64,000 bases of DNA from Campylobacterales bacterium. Lineage in GTDB: Bacteria; Campylobacterota; Campylobacteria; Campylobacterales; Sulfurimonadaceae. How positions within the stretch are numbered: position 1 is the first letter of the stretch; every line of letters begins with the position of its first letter. The notes under the pieces were generated by a model that was not told the DNA's origin, ran no database searches, and saw only the letters and a list, made by a program, of their open reading frames with translations. The position numbers were made by a program, and so were the translations under genes. The stretch is taken from the NCBI GenBank assembly GCA_026390115.1, contig JAPLGO010000023.1:1-64000 (forward strand). Reading direction: 5' to 3'. Below are positions 10,038-20,826 of this stretch, one piece after another.

Positions 10038-10064
10038 CAGCCACTTAAAATAAAGTGATACAAA

Positions 10065-11681
10065 ATGAACCTTTTATCCAAAAATGCCCCACTTGAAGAA
10101 TCTATCACGAGAATGAGAGCTGTTCTTGCATCTGCTGGGTGTGAGATGAGTTTCTCTGAGCAAAAGCATCCGCTGCATAATTGCTACTCAGTGAATTTAA
10201 CCTCGGTTGAAGCACCAAAACATATTTACTCAAACGGTAAAGGAATAGTTCAAGAAGCCTCTATAGCAAGTGCTTTGGGAGAATATATAGAGCGACTTCA
10301 GACAAATAACTTCTTTATAGATTTTTACATGCCAAGCCGAAAACAGTATCCCGATGAGGTGGTATTTGAATTCGGCGGAGCATATCTAAGTGATGCGCTA
10401 CGCAAAATATATAATCCGCATGCCGAGCTTGGCGATGAAGAGCTGGTTGATTTTAACAGTGATTATGAAGATAAAATTGTTGCGCTTCCATTCATAAAAC
10501 ATTCATCAAAAGAGAGAGTTTACATTCCGTTAAATATTTTGAGCAACCTCTATGTCAGTAACGGTTTAGCTACTGGAAATACTCCATTAGAGGCGCAGGT
10601 TCAGGCTTTAAGTGAAATTTTTGAGAGATATGCAAAGATAGAGATTATTAAAAACGGATATTCTCTTCCAAAGTTTCCGCATGCCAAGATTCAGGGATTT
10701 GAAAAAGTTTACAGAGATGTTTTGTCTCTTCGAGAATTGGGTTACATTGTTGAGGTTTTGGATGCTTCGCTTGGTGGAGTTTTTCCGGTGACAGCCATTT
10801 CTTTAATAAATCCAAAAAACTCAACACTTTTTGTCTCTTTCGGTGCGCATCCTATTTTGGAAGTCTCACTAGAACGTACCATGACAGAGCTTATGCAAGG
10901 GCGTTCACTAGAGAATTTAGACACTTTTGAAGTGCCTACTTTTGACATGAGTATTGTTTCAGACAGCTTTAATTTAGAGTCTCATTTTGTTGACTCAAAC
11001 GGAAAATTGGGCTTTGGATTTTTAAGCTCAAAAGAAAGTTTTGAGTTTGGTCCATGTCACTATAACGGCAATACAAGCGAGAATGAGCATTCTTTTTTGA
11101 TGCAAATTTTAGAGCAAATGGGCAAAGAGAGCTACCTTCGAGAGTATGATTATTTGGGCTTTTACTCATGCCAGATGATTGTCCCAGGTGTATCGGAGGT
11201 TTATCCTATTGAAGATTTGGTTTATAACAATAAAAATGTCGGTAAATTTATTCGCGATATGGTTCTGAATTTTAGAGAGTATGACCCGCAAGATATTCTC
11301 CTAAGCATAGAACAGCTGGAAGATTCGCTTAACATGGAGAAATATATCGGCGTGATCCTTGAAAATAATTTCACAATGTCTGAGTTTAAAGCACAGATTC
11401 ATCTTCTCGCAGGCAATTTAGAAGAGGCCTTAGAGCTGCTAGAATTTGGGACAAACAGGCTGGGACACATAGTCGTAGAATTGGCTAAAATGGAGGAGCT
11501 GGAGCTGGAGTATGAAGAATTTAAACTTGGAATGTGGAGCATCTTCTCTCAGGAGAGCGTTGAGAAGGCAATAAATATTTTAGAGGGCAAAGAGTTTTTG
11601 ATAGAGACAGTCCTTCATCGGGATTACCACAATATGCTGGCAATGTATGACAGACTGGAGAGTAAAAAAGTGGGTATTTGA
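10065..11681 (+). CDS. ycaO: YcaO-domain protein (ribosomal S12 methylthiotransferase accessory-factor type)
   Basis: 538 residues, near the length of E. coli YcaO. The YcaO ATP-binding fold is recognisable from the conserved start (LEESITRMRAVLASAGCEMS), the segment NGKGIVQEASIASALGEYIERL, and GNTPLEAQVQALSEIFERYAK in the Mg-ATP site. A helical C-terminal extension (about 420-538) has TPR-like character as in the E. coli protein. YcaO enzymes activate amide backbones with ATP; this subgroup has been linked to beta-methylthiolation of ribosomal protein S12. No precursor peptide or cyclodehydratase partner gene is visible, which argues against a RiPP cluster. Confidence 0.9.
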   Translation: MNLLSKNAPLEESITRMRAVLASAGCEMSFSEQKHPLHNCYSVNLTSVEAPKHIYSNGKGIVQEASIASALGEYIERLQTNNFFIDFYMPSRKQYPDEVVFEFGGAYLSDALRKIYNPHAELGDEELVDFNSDYEDKIVALPFIKHSSKERVYIPLNILSNLYVSNGLATGNTPLEAQVQALSEIFERYAKIEIIKNGYSLPKFPHAKIQGFEKVYRDVLSLRELGYIVEVLDASLGGVFPVTAISLINPKNSTLFVSFGAHPILEVSLERTMTELMQGRSLENLDTFEVPTFDMSIVSDSFNLESHFVDSNGKLGFGFLSSKESFEFGPCHYNGNTSENEHSFLMQILEQMGKESYLREYDYLGFYSCQMIVPGVSEVYPIEDLVYNNKNVGKFIRDMVLNFREYDPQDILLSIEQLEDSLNMEKYIGVILENNFTMSEFKAQIHLLAGNLEEALELLEFGTNRLGHIVVELAKMEELELEYEEFKLGMWSIFSQESVEKAINILEGKEFLIETVLHRDYHNMLAMYDRLESKKVGI

Positions 11682-11738
11682 TTAACACCCGAGAGTGTTT
11701 ACCCTTAAGGGGAACCTCATCTTCGCCTTGCTCACAGC

Positions 11739-11765
11739 ACATGCGGAACTTTCCACATGCTTGTG
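11739..11765. terminator. imperfect hairpin between ycaO and FKBP genes
   Basis: CATGCGGAA and TTCCACATG form a stem with one mismatch between the two convergent genes. No poly-U tract follows in either direction, so it may be a repeat element or a weak bidirectional terminator. The CATGTG arm recurs in other 3'-end hairpins of this window. Confidence 0.35.
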
Positions 11766-11770
11766 AAATG

Positions 11771-12460
11771 TTACTTTATTTCTAAAAGTTCTACATCAAA
11801 AATAAGTGTAGCATTCGGAGTGATTGTCGGAGGCGCACCTCTCTCTCCGTAGGCTAAATTAGATGGGATAACAAGTTGCCATTTATCTCCTACCTTCATT
11901 TTTTGCAGAGCTTCCGTCCACCCTTTGATAACGCCGCTTACAGGGAATGTAACAGGCTCATTTCTCTCATAAGAGCTGTCAAAAACAGTTCCATTTATCA
12001 ATGTTCCGTGGTAATGCGTCACAACCGTATCTGTAGCTTTTGGCGACACTTTTCCGGTTCCGGATTTCAATACTTTGTACTGAAGACCGCTATCAAGCGT
12101 TACTACACCTTCCTTCTTTTTGTTGGCAGCCAAGTAAGCATCACCCACTTTCTTATTCTCTACTGTAAATTTTTCCATTATAGCTTTCTCCTTCGTCTGT
12201 CTGCTCTCTTCATAGCTCATCATAACCTTACTCATCTCTTCATTTGTAAGTTTAGGTTTCGCACCGGAAAAGACATCTTTAAGACCAAGATTCATAGCTT
12301 CCAGGTCGAGGTCATCTTTTGAGATAATAAGCTGTTTGCCTATTTCAAGCCCGAGAATATAACCGGCTTTTTGCTGTTGGCTTTTGAGTGCACCCTCAGC
12401 CATGGCAGAAGTTGCAAGAAGCCCTAAGCAGCCGATAACAGTTGGTAGAAGTTTTGACAT
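11771..12460 (-). CDS. FKBP-type peptidyl-prolyl isomerase, Mip/FkpA-like
   Basis: 229 residues with a signal peptide (about 1-21, ending AMA). An N-terminal helical dimerisation domain (about 25-125) is followed by an FKBP domain (about 126-229) with the typical VTHYHGTLINGTVFDSSY and GWTEALQKMKVGDKW segments and an LAYGERG loop. It probably folds proteins in the periplasm. A TATAAT box lies upstream on the minus strand. Single-gene unit between ycaO and the helicase. Confidence 0.95.
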   Translation of the reverse strand: MSKLLPTVIGCLGLLATSAMAEGALKSQQQKAGYILGLEIGKQLIISKDDLDLEAMNLGLKDVFSGAKPKLTNEEMSKVMMSYEESRQTKEKAIMEKFTVENKKVGDAYLAANKKKEGVVTLDSGLQYKVLKSGTGKVSPKATDTVVTHYHGTLINGTVFDSSYERNEPVTFPVSGVIKGWTEALQKMKVGDKWQLVIPSNLAYGERGAPPTITPNATLIFDVELLEIK

Positions 12461-12498
12461 GTGTATCCTTTTTGATTGGTTTAAATTTAATTTTGAAA

Positions 12499-12504
12499 AT
12501 TATA
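12499..12504 (-). promoter_or_regulatory. probable -10 box for FKBP gene
   Basis: Reads TATAAT on the minus strand, 38 bases upstream of the FKBP start codon. Confidence 0.4.
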
Positions 12505-12544
12505 GCCGTAGTTATTTAATATCGGCTGTCGGTAAACTATTTTT

Positions 12545-13780
12545 TTACTTTGATTGCAGTGCCTTTTCTCTGGCCTTATCTTTTTTGCTTTTCCCTTTAC
12601 CTTTTACAGGTGCCGCTCCTCTCTCTCTTATAGGTGCATCGCCTTTTATTTCGTATCCTTCAATCTGTTCTAAACGAATGTTTACATGACACTTTTTTTG
12701 AATAACAGCAAAATGCTCTCTATCTTCATGGGCGATAAAGGAGATGGCGATACCTGTTCTTCCGGCTCTGGCCGTTCTTCCTATACGGTGGATATAGTCA
12801 GTCGGAGAGCGGGGCAAATCAAAATTTACAACGCATGAGATATTTTCTATATCCAGTCCCCTTGCTGCAATATCGGTTGCAAAAAGTATATTTATTTTTT
12901 TGGCTTTAAAAGCATCGAGAGTAAAATTTCGCTCCTCTTGTGTGAGGTCTCCATGAAAAGATTCGGCACTCAAACCATACTTTTTAAATTTTTCTGCAAT
13001 ATTGTCCGTGGCTCTTTTGTTTGCCATAAAGACCAGAACATGCTCTAACTTTTCACTCTCAAGAAGGTGTCTGAGGAGTGGTCCTCTGTTTTCGCGATTT
13101 ACCTCTATTGCTCTTTGGGTAACGCTTTCAACGGTCGGCTCTTCATTTTCTACTCTTACTTCCACAGGCTCATTCGTAATTTTTGAAGCGATTGCCAAAA
13201 TTTTTGGAGGGTATGTTGCTGAAAAAAGAAGATTTTGACGCTTTTTCGGGAGTTCTTCCAATATAAGCTCAAGCTCCTCTGCGAAGCCTAGGTTGAGCAT
13301 TTTGTCCGCTTCATCAAGAACGAAAAACTTTATATGGGAGAGATTCATCTGTTTTTTACTCACTACATCGAGTAATCTTCCGGATGTTGCAACCAAAATA
13401 TCACAACCTTGCTGGATGGCGTAAAGCTGCTCACCAATCCCCTCTCCTCCTATAACGCTCACTACTTTTAGTTTTTTATCTAACTCTGTACCAAAACTGT
13501 TAAATGCTTCTGCCACTTGAAGAGTCAGCTCTCGTGTAGGAGTTAAAACAAGTGCTTTTATTTTCGCTTTTCCCTCATAGCTATTTCGTGATAATAACTC
13601 TAAAATCGGCAGAATATAACTGGCACTTTTGCCGCTTCCAGTTTGTGCCATTGCCATAACATCACTCTTTGTTAAAATAAGCGGAATAACTTTTTCTTGT
13701 ATGGGAGTGGGCTTTTTGAAGCCAATTTTTTTAAGTCTGCTCTGAATTTTCGAGGAGAGGGCGAGTGAAGAAAAAGGCAT
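12545..13780 (-). CDS. DEAD-box ATP-dependent RNA helicase (RhlE-like)
   Basis: 411 residues containing the full helicase core: Q motif (FKKPTPIQ), Walker A AQTGSGKSA, PTREL, DEAD, SAT, and motif VI HRIGRTARAG. A short basic C-terminal tail rich in Lys follows, as in RhlE-type enzymes involved in RNA turnover or ribosome assembly. The exact subfamily is inferred. It is transcribed alone, leftward, divergent from pyrH. Confidence 0.94.
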   Translation of the reverse strand: MPFSSLALSSKIQSRLKKIGFKKPTPIQEKVIPLILTKSDVMAMAQTGSGKSASYILPILELLSRNSYEGKAKIKALVLTPTRELTLQVAEAFNSFGTELDKKLKVVSVIGGEGIGEQLYAIQQGCDILVATSGRLLDVVSKKQMNLSHIKFFVLDEADKMLNLGFAEELELILEELPKKRQNLLFSATYPPKILAIASKITNEPVEVRVENEEPTVESVTQRAIEVNRENRGPLLRHLLESEKLEHVLVFMANKRATDNIAEKFKKYGLSAESFHGDLTQEERNFTLDAFKAKKINILFATDIAARGLDIENISCVVNFDLPRSPTDYIHRIGRTARAGRTGIAISFIAHEDREHFAVIQKKCHVNIRLEQIEGYEIKGDAPIRERGAAPVKGKGKSKKDKAREKALQSK

Positions 13781-13784
13781 GTAA

Positions 13785-14615
<831 letters not shown>

Positions 14616-14635
14616 ATAATTTTAAGGAATTAACA

Positions 14636-14857
14636 ATGAGAGTAGAAGAATTAACGGCTAAAGTTTTAAAAAATAATCCAAAAATGGATCGTTATCAGCT
14701 GGCACTTGCTGTATCAAAAAGATCGGATGAACTTTTAAACGGTGCAAAAAGTAAGTTAAATATTGATCCAAAAAAGGTTAAAGCTGCAGATTTGGCTTTA
14801 ATGGAATTAGCTGAGGGCCTTATTGTTGTTAAAGGCTTCGTAGATATAGAAAAGTAA
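14636..14857 (+). CDS. rpoZ: RNA polymerase omega subunit
   Basis: 73 residues, the size of epsilonproteobacterial omega. The conserved early segment (RYQLALAVSKRSDEL) matches the Rpb6/omega fold. It promotes assembly of RNA polymerase and, in proteobacteria, contributes to a ppGpp site, which fits its position directly before the ppGpp synthetase gene (4-nt gap). Confidence 0.93.
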   Translation: MRVEELTAKVLKNNPKMDRYQLALAVSKRSDELLNGAKSKLNIDPKKVKAADLALMELAEGLIVVKGFVDIEK

Positions 14858-14861
14858 TATC

Positions 14862-17015
14862 TTGAGTCTGAGTCAAGTTTATATTGAGAAAGTTAAACAT
14901 CTTGCAGATGTTGACTCGGCAACTGCATATCTTTTTTTACAAATAACTCCAAGTGAATCTCTTCGGAGTGCACTTGATTACTCCATAAAAGCGCATAAAA
15001 ACCAATACAGAAAAAGTGGTTTGCCCTATGTTATTCACCCTATTTTAGTTGCAGCTATAGTTAGTTCTTTAACCGGTGATGAATCTATGGCTATAGCGGC
15101 ACTTCTTCACGATATAGTCGAAGATACACATGTTAACATAGAAGAGATTAGAGAACTTTTTGGACTGGATGTTGCACATTTGGTTGAAGGTCTTACAAAA
15201 ATTGATTCCATTAGAGATTCTGAGTTAATACCATCAAACTCCGATGAAAGATTGGTTGTATCAGCACTCTCTTTTAGAAAAATGCTTTTGGCCAGCATTA
15301 AAGATGTGAGAGTTTTAGTTGTAAAGCTTTGTGATAGACTCCATAATATGCTCACTCTTGATGCTCTTTCAGAGCAAAAACAGCAGCGAATAGCTGAAGA
15401 GACACTTGTAGTTTACTCCCCGATTGCACATCGTTTGGGTATCTCTTTTTTGAAAAATTTATTAGAAGATTTAAGCTTCTCATATCTTTTTAAAGAAGAG
15501 AAACAGCATATTGACAACTATTTAGAAACAAATTATCATGCTATTGAGATGAAGCTTGATGAGTTCAAAGAGTCAATAACTAAGATATTGGTCCAAAATG
15601 GTTTTTGCGATGATGATTTCGAGGTACTCTCAAGGGTAAAACACCGCTACTCAATCTACCTGAAAATGCAGAGAAAAGGGGTTGGAATAGAGGAAGTTCT
15701 TGACCTTTTGGCTCTAAGAATTCTTACGCAAGACCCTGTGAAGTGCTACAATATTTTAGGTCTTATTCATCTTCATTTTCAGCCGTTCTCTTCGAGATTC
15801 AAGGATTATATAGCAGTCCCAAAAGATAACGGATACAGAACTATCCATACAACAGTTTTTTACAATACTGCTATTTTTGAAGTTCAAATTAGAACCTATG
15901 ACATGCACAAAACAGCAGAACTGGGAGTTGCGGCACATTGGAAATACAAAAGTGGCGGAAACAACAGTATTAAGCTAGATTGGCTGCATAATCTAGGGTA
16001 CCAAAATGAGTCAATTGAAGATTTTTATGATTTGATAAAAAATGATCTTTACAGTGAGGATATCTCTGTTTTTTCACCTAAAGGAGAGGTCTTTACCCTT
16101 CCTCAAGGGGCAGTTGTTCTTGATTTTGCATATGCAGTGCATACGCATGTCGGCAATAAAGCAAAATCTGCTCTGGTAAATAAAACAAAATCATCGCTTT
16201 TGAGTGAACTTCATAATGGTGATATAGTAAAAATTGAGTTGAGTGAAAATAATATTACAAGATGCAGCTGGATTGATGCCGTAAAAACATCCAAAGCAAA
16301 AACAAATATGAGATATAACTGTAATGCCAGAGTGAGAGAGATAGATTTAAAATCCAGCGTAAACATTGTTGCTACCGCCATGAATTTAAACAGCTCAAGA
16401 GTAGAAGAGTGGTTTGACAAGCATAACTGCGATAAGAGGGCATCCATTCCTACAGATATAGAGCAGTTCCGTGAGGTAATATATAAATATACACAAGAGA
16501 TAAGTCAAAACAACAGATTCAAAAGCTTTCTCTCAAGAAATAGGTTTAAACTGAAGCAATATACAATCAGAGGTTTGGAGATATATAGTACTCTGCATGT
16601 AAGTGATGTTGTTTTTGACTACTGCTGTCATCCAAAAACCGGTGATGAGATAATGGCTTTTTTAGAAAAGGGCAAAGTGCATGTACATCACAAAATGTGC
16701 AAAAGTGCTTCCAAATATCTTAGAGAAAAAAGAGCTATGGTCTTTGTAAAGTGGGAAAAACAAAATATTTATAACTACAATATGATTGTTTCTCTTCATA
16801 GCGGAATGGGTACTTTGGCAGAATTTTTAAACTTTCTGGTAAAATTAAATATCGATATAAACCAAATAGAGTTAGGAAAAAACAAGAGTGAAACTACACG
16901 CTATTGCGAGATAGAATTTGAGTCAAAAGAAGCTGACATTAACTTACTGCGTGCTAAAATCGAACAAAAAATTAAAGTAATTCATCTTATTAGAACAGAT
17001 GATGCGTATAAATAA
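14862..17015 (+). CDS. spoT: bifunctional (p)ppGpp synthetase/hydrolase (RSH)
   Basis: 717 residues, TTG start 4 nt after rpoZ. An N-terminal HD hydrolase domain shows YVIHP and ALLHDIVEDT with KLCDRLHNML; the synthetase domain shows RFKDYIAVPKDNGYRTIHTT and the EVQIRT segment; then TGS (VFSPKGEVFTLPQG, about 405-465) and a C-terminal ACT-like region. Both catalytic halves appear intact, as expected for the single long RSH of this phylum that runs the stringent response. Confidence 0.97.
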   Translation: MSLSQVYIEKVKHLADVDSATAYLFLQITPSESLRSALDYSIKAHKNQYRKSGLPYVIHPILVAAIVSSLTGDESMAIAALLHDIVEDTHVNIEEIRELFGLDVAHLVEGLTKIDSIRDSELIPSNSDERLVVSALSFRKMLLASIKDVRVLVVKLCDRLHNMLTLDALSEQKQQRIAEETLVVYSPIAHRLGISFLKNLLEDLSFSYLFKEEKQHIDNYLETNYHAIEMKLDEFKESITKILVQNGFCDDDFEVLSRVKHRYSIYLKMQRKGVGIEEVLDLLALRILTQDPVKCYNILGLIHLHFQPFSSRFKDYIAVPKDNGYRTIHTTVFYNTAIFEVQIRTYDMHKTAELGVAAHWKYKSGGNNSIKLDWLHNLGYQNESIEDFYDLIKNDLYSEDISVFSPKGEVFTLPQGAVVLDFAYAVHTHVGNKAKSALVNKTKSSLLSELHNGDIVKIELSENNITRCSWIDAVKTSKAKTNMRYNCNARVREIDLKSSVNIVATAMNLNSSRVEEWFDKHNCDKRASIPTDIEQFREVIYKYTQEISQNNRFKSFLSRNRFKLKQYTIRGLEIYSTLHVSDVVFDYCCHPKTGDEIMAFLEKGKVHVHHKMCKSASKYLREKRAMVFVKWEKQNIYNYNMIVSLHSGMGTLAEFLNFLVKLNIDINQIELGKNKSETTRYCEIEFESKEADINLLRAKIEQKIKVIHLIRTDDAYK

Positions 17016-17036
17016 TAAAAAATTAAATTTGGGAAT

Positions 17037-18242
17037 ATGAAGATGTTGCAAGAAGCGTTAAGAGAGATACAAAGAGGCAGTGCTGAAATTATTGATATTG
17101 AGAGAGTTGAAAAACTGTTAAAAGCATATTTTGATGAGGGGAAAACTTATACAGTCAAAGCTGGGTTTGACCCGACTGCACCCGATTTGCACTTTGGACA
17201 CACCGTACTTTTACAAAAGCTTGCGACCTTCCAAAAATATGGTGCCACAATCCAGTTTTTAATAGGCGACTTTACAGCTCAAATCGGCGATCCAACCGGA
17301 AAAAGTGTTACAAGAAAAACGTTGAGTGCCTTACAGATTCAAGAGAATGCAAAAAGCTATAAAGAGCAGGTGTTTAAAATTTTAGACCCAAATATGACCG
17401 AGATTGTCTTTAACTCAGAGTGGATAAATGCTTTGGGAGCCTCGGGTATGCTCTCTCTTACTACAACCTATAATGTTGCAAGAATGCTTGAGAGAGATGA
17501 TTTTGACAAGAGATATAAGAGTGGAACATCCATCTCAATCAGTGAATTTATCTATCCGTTGCTTCAGGGTTACGACAGTGTTCATCTAAAAAGTGATATC
17601 GAAATAGGCGGAACTGACCAGAAGTTTAACCTTTTAATGGGCAGACACCTTCAACGTGCGTATGAGATAGGAAAAGAGCAGTCGGTTCTAATGATGCCTA
17701 TTTTAGAAGGGCTCGACGGTGTACAGAAGATGAGTAAATCTTTGAATAACTACATCGGTGTAGCTGATGCGCCAAATGATATGTTTGGAAAAGTTTTGAG
17801 TATCTCAGATGCGCTGATGTGGAGATATTATGAACTGCTTAGTGCAAAAAGTTTGAATGAAATAGAGGCTCTTAAAAGCGGTGTTGCAAATGGTTCTCTT
17901 CATCCAAAAAGTGTAAAAGAAGAGCTTTCAATGGAGATAGTTGAGAGGTTCCACTCTAAAGAGGCAGCACAAAATGCAAAAGATGAGTTTGAGCGTGTAC
18001 ACTCAAATAGCCAGATTCCAACAGATATAGAAGAATTTAGTTGCAATGAAGAGATTTGGATTGCTAAAGCCTTGGTAGATTGTAACATGGCACCCTCAAC
18101 TTCTCAGGCTAGAAGAGATATTAAGCAAGGTGCTGTTAAAATAAATCAAGAAAAGATATCTGATGAGCAGTTGCAGCTCTCAAGTGGTGAGTATATACTG
18201 CAAGTCGGAAAAAGAAAATTTGCAAAATTAAAGGTAAACTAA
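17037..18242 (+). CDS. tyrS: tyrosyl-tRNA synthetase
   Basis: Charges tRNA-Tyr. 401 residues of class I synthetase: HIGH-type motif HFGH in [21 protein letters not shown] in [10 protein letters not shown], and a C-terminal S4 RNA-binding domain (about 335-401). ATG 17037 is used; a second ATG two codons on is possible. The stop overlaps the next gene's ATG by one base (TAATG). Confidence 0.97.
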   Translation: MKMLQEALREIQRGSAEIIDIERVEKLLKAYFDEGKTYTVKAGFDPTAPDLHFGHTVLLQKLATFQKYGATIQFLIGDFTAQIGDPTGKSVTRKTLSALQIQENAKSYKEQVFKILDPNMTEIVFNSEWINALGASGMLSLTTTYNVARMLERDDFDKRYKSGTSISISEFIYPLLQGYDSVHLKSDIEIGGTDQKFNLLMGRHLQRAYEIGKEQSVLMMPILEGLDGVQKMSKSLNNYIGVADAPNDMFGKVLSISDALMWRYYELLSAKSLNEIEALKSGVANGSLHPKSVKEELSMEIVERFHSKEAAQNAKDEFERVHSNSQIPTDIEEFSCNEEIWIAKALVDCNMAPSTSQARRDIKQGAVKINQEKISDEQLQLSSGEYILQVGKRKFAKLKVN

Positions 18243-19333
18243 TGAGTTTTAAGTCTTTAAAAATCGGTAAATATATAATAGAAAAGCCTATAGTTCAAGG
18301 TGGAATGGGGGTTGGAGTCAGCTGGGACAAATTGGCCGGTACCGTTTCGCATGAGGGCGGTTTAGGTGTAATTAGTGCAGTTGGAACGGGATACTATGAA
18401 AACAAAATACATTCTAAAAAATTGGTTGCAGATAGACCTCTTGATGCTCTTAATTTCTATTCAGCCGAAGGTTTCAGTGCAATTATAAAAAATGCAAGAA
18501 AAATTTGTGGTGACAAGCCTCTGGCTGCTAATATTCTTTATGCGATAAACGATTACGGAAGAGTGGTAAAAGATGCTTGCGAAGCCGGAATAGATATTAT
18601 TATAACGGGGGCAGGGCTTCCTACAAATATGCCGGAGTTTACTGAAGGGTATCCTGATGTGGCTCTTGTTCCTATTGTCTCTTCCGCAAAGGCACTCAAA
18701 ATTATCTGTAAAAGATGGAAACAGAGATACAACAGAGTCCCTGATGCAGTTGTTCTTGAAGGTCCAAAAAGTGGCGGACATCAAGGTTTTACTTATGAGC
18801 AGTGCGCCATGGAAGAGAATCAATTAGAAAATCTTGTAAGACCTGTTGTTGAAGAGGCTGCTTTGTGGGGAAATATTCCTGTTATTGCCGCAGGCGGTGT
18901 TTGGGACAAAAATGATATTGAACAGATGCTCTCTTTGGGTGCTTCGGGTGTTCAAATGGGTACACGATTTATAGGAACACATGAGTGTGACGCACATATA
19001 AATTTTAAAAATGTACTTATTAATGCTAAAAAAGAGGATATACAACTTATGGCTTCCCCTGTTGGCTATCCTGCTCAGGGTGTGAGAACTCATTTGACCG
19101 AGTTGGTTGAAAAGAGAGAAGGTCCGGCTATTAAATGTATCTCCAACTGTGTCTCTCCATGCAACCGCGGTGAAGAGGCAAAAGCTGTTGGTTTTTGTAT
19201 CGCTGATAGGCTGAGTGATGCTTACGAGGGCAATCTTGAAACTGGACTCTTTTTTTCGGGCACAAACGGGTATAAACTTAAAGAGATTATCTCTGTAAAA
19301 GAGCTGCTTAATAAATTAATGCAGGGTGAATAG
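18242..19333 (+). CDS. FMN-dependent nitronate monooxygenase family enzyme
   Basis: 363-residue TIM-barrel flavoprotein of the 2-nitropropane dioxygenase/FabK-like family. Signature parts: N-terminal PIVQGGMGVGVSW, the substrate loop EGPKSGGHQGF, PVIAAGGVWD and LGASGVQMGTRF in the FMN phosphate site. A C-terminal segment has CxxxCxxxC cysteines (CISNCVSPCNRG) which may bind metal; their role is unknown. It could oxidise nitronates or reduce enoyl-thioesters; the reaction is not decided by sequence. Translationally coupled to tyrS. Confidence 0.85.
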   Translation: MSFKSLKIGKYIIEKPIVQGGMGVGVSWDKLAGTVSHEGGLGVISAVGTGYYENKIHSKKLVADRPLDALNFYSAEGFSAIIKNARKICGDKPLAANILYAINDYGRVVKDACEAGIDIIITGAGLPTNMPEFTEGYPDVALVPIVSSAKALKIICKRWKQRYNRVPDAVVLEGPKSGGHQGFTYEQCAMEENQLENLVRPVVEEAALWGNIPVIAAGGVWDKNDIEQMLSLGASGVQMGTRFIGTHECDAHINFKNVLINAKKEDIQLMASPVGYPAQGVRTHLTELVEKREGPAIKCISNCVSPCNRGEEAKAVGFCIADRLSDAYEGNLETGLFFSGTNGYKLKEIISVKELLNKLMQGE

Positions 19334-19340
19334 TTAGCTG

Positions 19341-20753
19341 ATGATTCGCCTTTTTCTTTTAGTTCTACTTTTTGGTCTCTCTCTCCATGCTCTGAGTGAT
19401 AATGAAACGATAAACCGTGCTAACTCCTTGATGAAAACGGGAAGCAAAACTAATATTTTTAGTGCTTACAATGATTATAAAAGTATCTATCTTCGTTCAG
19501 TTATGAGCGGTGACAATAAATTAAAAGCTACTTCGCTAGAAGGAATAATTAAGAGTGGCTCGGCTCTTAAGATAGATGTCTCGGGATACATACAAGATTT
19601 AGAAATGTTAAACCCGCAAGAGCAAACTAAAAAATCCTACAACAGCTCAACGAGTTCAACGGCACAAATTAAGCCTGAAGCAAAGCATAAAGAAAGCAAA
19701 AATATAGAGATTAAATCAATAAATAAATTACAAAATGCAAAATTTGAAGAGGGTGCATTAGTTTTAGAGTTTGATAAAGAGTTGGATTCTTCACTGATTC
19801 ACAACGCTGTCTCCTATGACGCTAAAACCAAGCAACACATATATACCTTGGATATTTATAGCTCAATGCTTATTAAATCTAAAGAACTAAGAAAAGCTGG
19901 CATCAATAAAATAAAGCTTACACAAAATAAAGGCGATGTACTACAGCTTGTAGTTGAAAATAGCAAAAAACTAGCAGTGAGTTCTACAGTAGAATCCAAT
20001 AAAGTTATTATTAATATCGGATCAGAAACTTCGAGCTTGACAGTTAAAAATACGATGAAACCTAGCCACTTGAATAAAAACAAAGTGATAGTACTTGATT
20101 CAGGACATGGCGGGCATGATCCAGGAGCAACTGGATATAAAGGGTATAAAGAAAAAGTGGTTGTTTTTCAAATTGCAAAAGAGTTGAGAAATATTTTAAA
20201 ATCCCGTGGCTATAAAGTTCATATGACAAGAGAGAGTGATGATTTTGTAAAATTAAGTGATAGAACTAAATTTGCCAATAAAAAAAATGCAGATATATTT
20301 GTCTCTATCCATGCCAATGCGGTAGAAAAAGGCAATGCAGATAAAGCAACTGGTCTAGAGTGCTATTTTTTATCTAAATCTCGTTCAGATAGAGCAAAGA
20401 GAGTTGCATCCAGCGAGAACTCTGTTGATATGAGTGATATGAACTTTTATGGTAAAGAGAGTTTTTTAAATACTATAAACAGTCACAATATTATTGCATC
20501 AAATAAGTTAGCCATAGATTTGCAGGGCGGCATGTTAGGTTCTCTGAAAAAAAGTTATGATGACGTGACAGATGCCGGAGTTCGTGAAGGTCCGTTCTGG
20601 GTTTTAGTGGGTGCTCAAATGCCATCAGTTTTAGTAGAGGTAGGTTTTATCTCCCATCCGAAGGAGGGTACTAGATTAGTCAGTTTGGCGTATCAAAAAT
20701 CTTTAGCTTTAGGAATGGCAGATGGGATTGAGAGATATTTTATAAATAACTAG
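19341..20753 (+). CDS. N-acetylmuramoyl-L-alanine amidase (AmiA/AmiC type)
   Basis: Cleaves the amide between MurNAc and peptide in peptidoglycan, for cell separation. 470 residues: signal peptide (1-19), an AMIN-like beta domain (about 125-235) for wall targeting, and an Amidase_3 domain (about 245-468) with zinc ligands in DSGHGGHDPG, the Glu of YKEKVV, SIHAN, and the catalytic Glu in LVEVGFISHP. It lies 7 nt after the monooxygenase gene and ends the pyrH operon. Confidence 0.93.
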   Translation: MIRLFLLVLLFGLSLHALSDNETINRANSLMKTGSKTNIFSAYNDYKSIYLRSVMSGDNKLKATSLEGIIKSGSALKIDVSGYIQDLEMLNPQEQTKKSYNSSTSSTAQIKPEAKHKESKNIEIKSINKLQNAKFEEGALVLEFDKELDSSLIHNAVSYDAKTKQHIYTLDIYSSMLIKSKELRKAGINKIKLTQNKGDVLQLVVENSKKLAVSSTVESNKVIINIGSETSSLTVKNTMKPSHLNKNKVIVLDSGHGGHDPGATGYKGYKEKVVVFQIAKELRNILKSRGYKVHMTRESDDFVKLSDRTKFANKKNADIFVSIHANAVEKGNADKATGLECYFLSKSRSDRAKRVASSENSVDMSDMNFYGKESFLNTINSHNIIASNKLAIDLQGGMLGSLKKSYDDVTDAGVREGPFWVLVGAQMPSVLVEVGFISHPKEGTRLVSLAYQKSLALGMADGIERYFINN

Positions 20754-20803
20754 ATTTCATACTTTTTAGGAATCAAAGGCAAGCTATCGGTTCCTAAAAC
20801 CGA

Positions 20804-20826
20804 AGAGAAAGTTTTTAACTTTCTCT
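20804..20826. terminator. hairpin at convergent amidase/DHH gene ends
   Basis: AGAGAAAGT and ACTTTCTCT form a perfect 9-bp stem around a TTTTA loop, overlapping the final codons of the DHH gene. A wider TAGGAA...TTCCTA repeat precedes it. There is no clean U tract, so terminator function is only probable. Confidence 0.4.

Noticed and set aside
10065-11681. YcaO gene as part of an azoline-type RiPP cluster
   Set aside because: No precursor peptide, dehydrogenase or ocin-ThiF partner is present nearby and the C-terminal extension fits the ribosome-modification subgroup.
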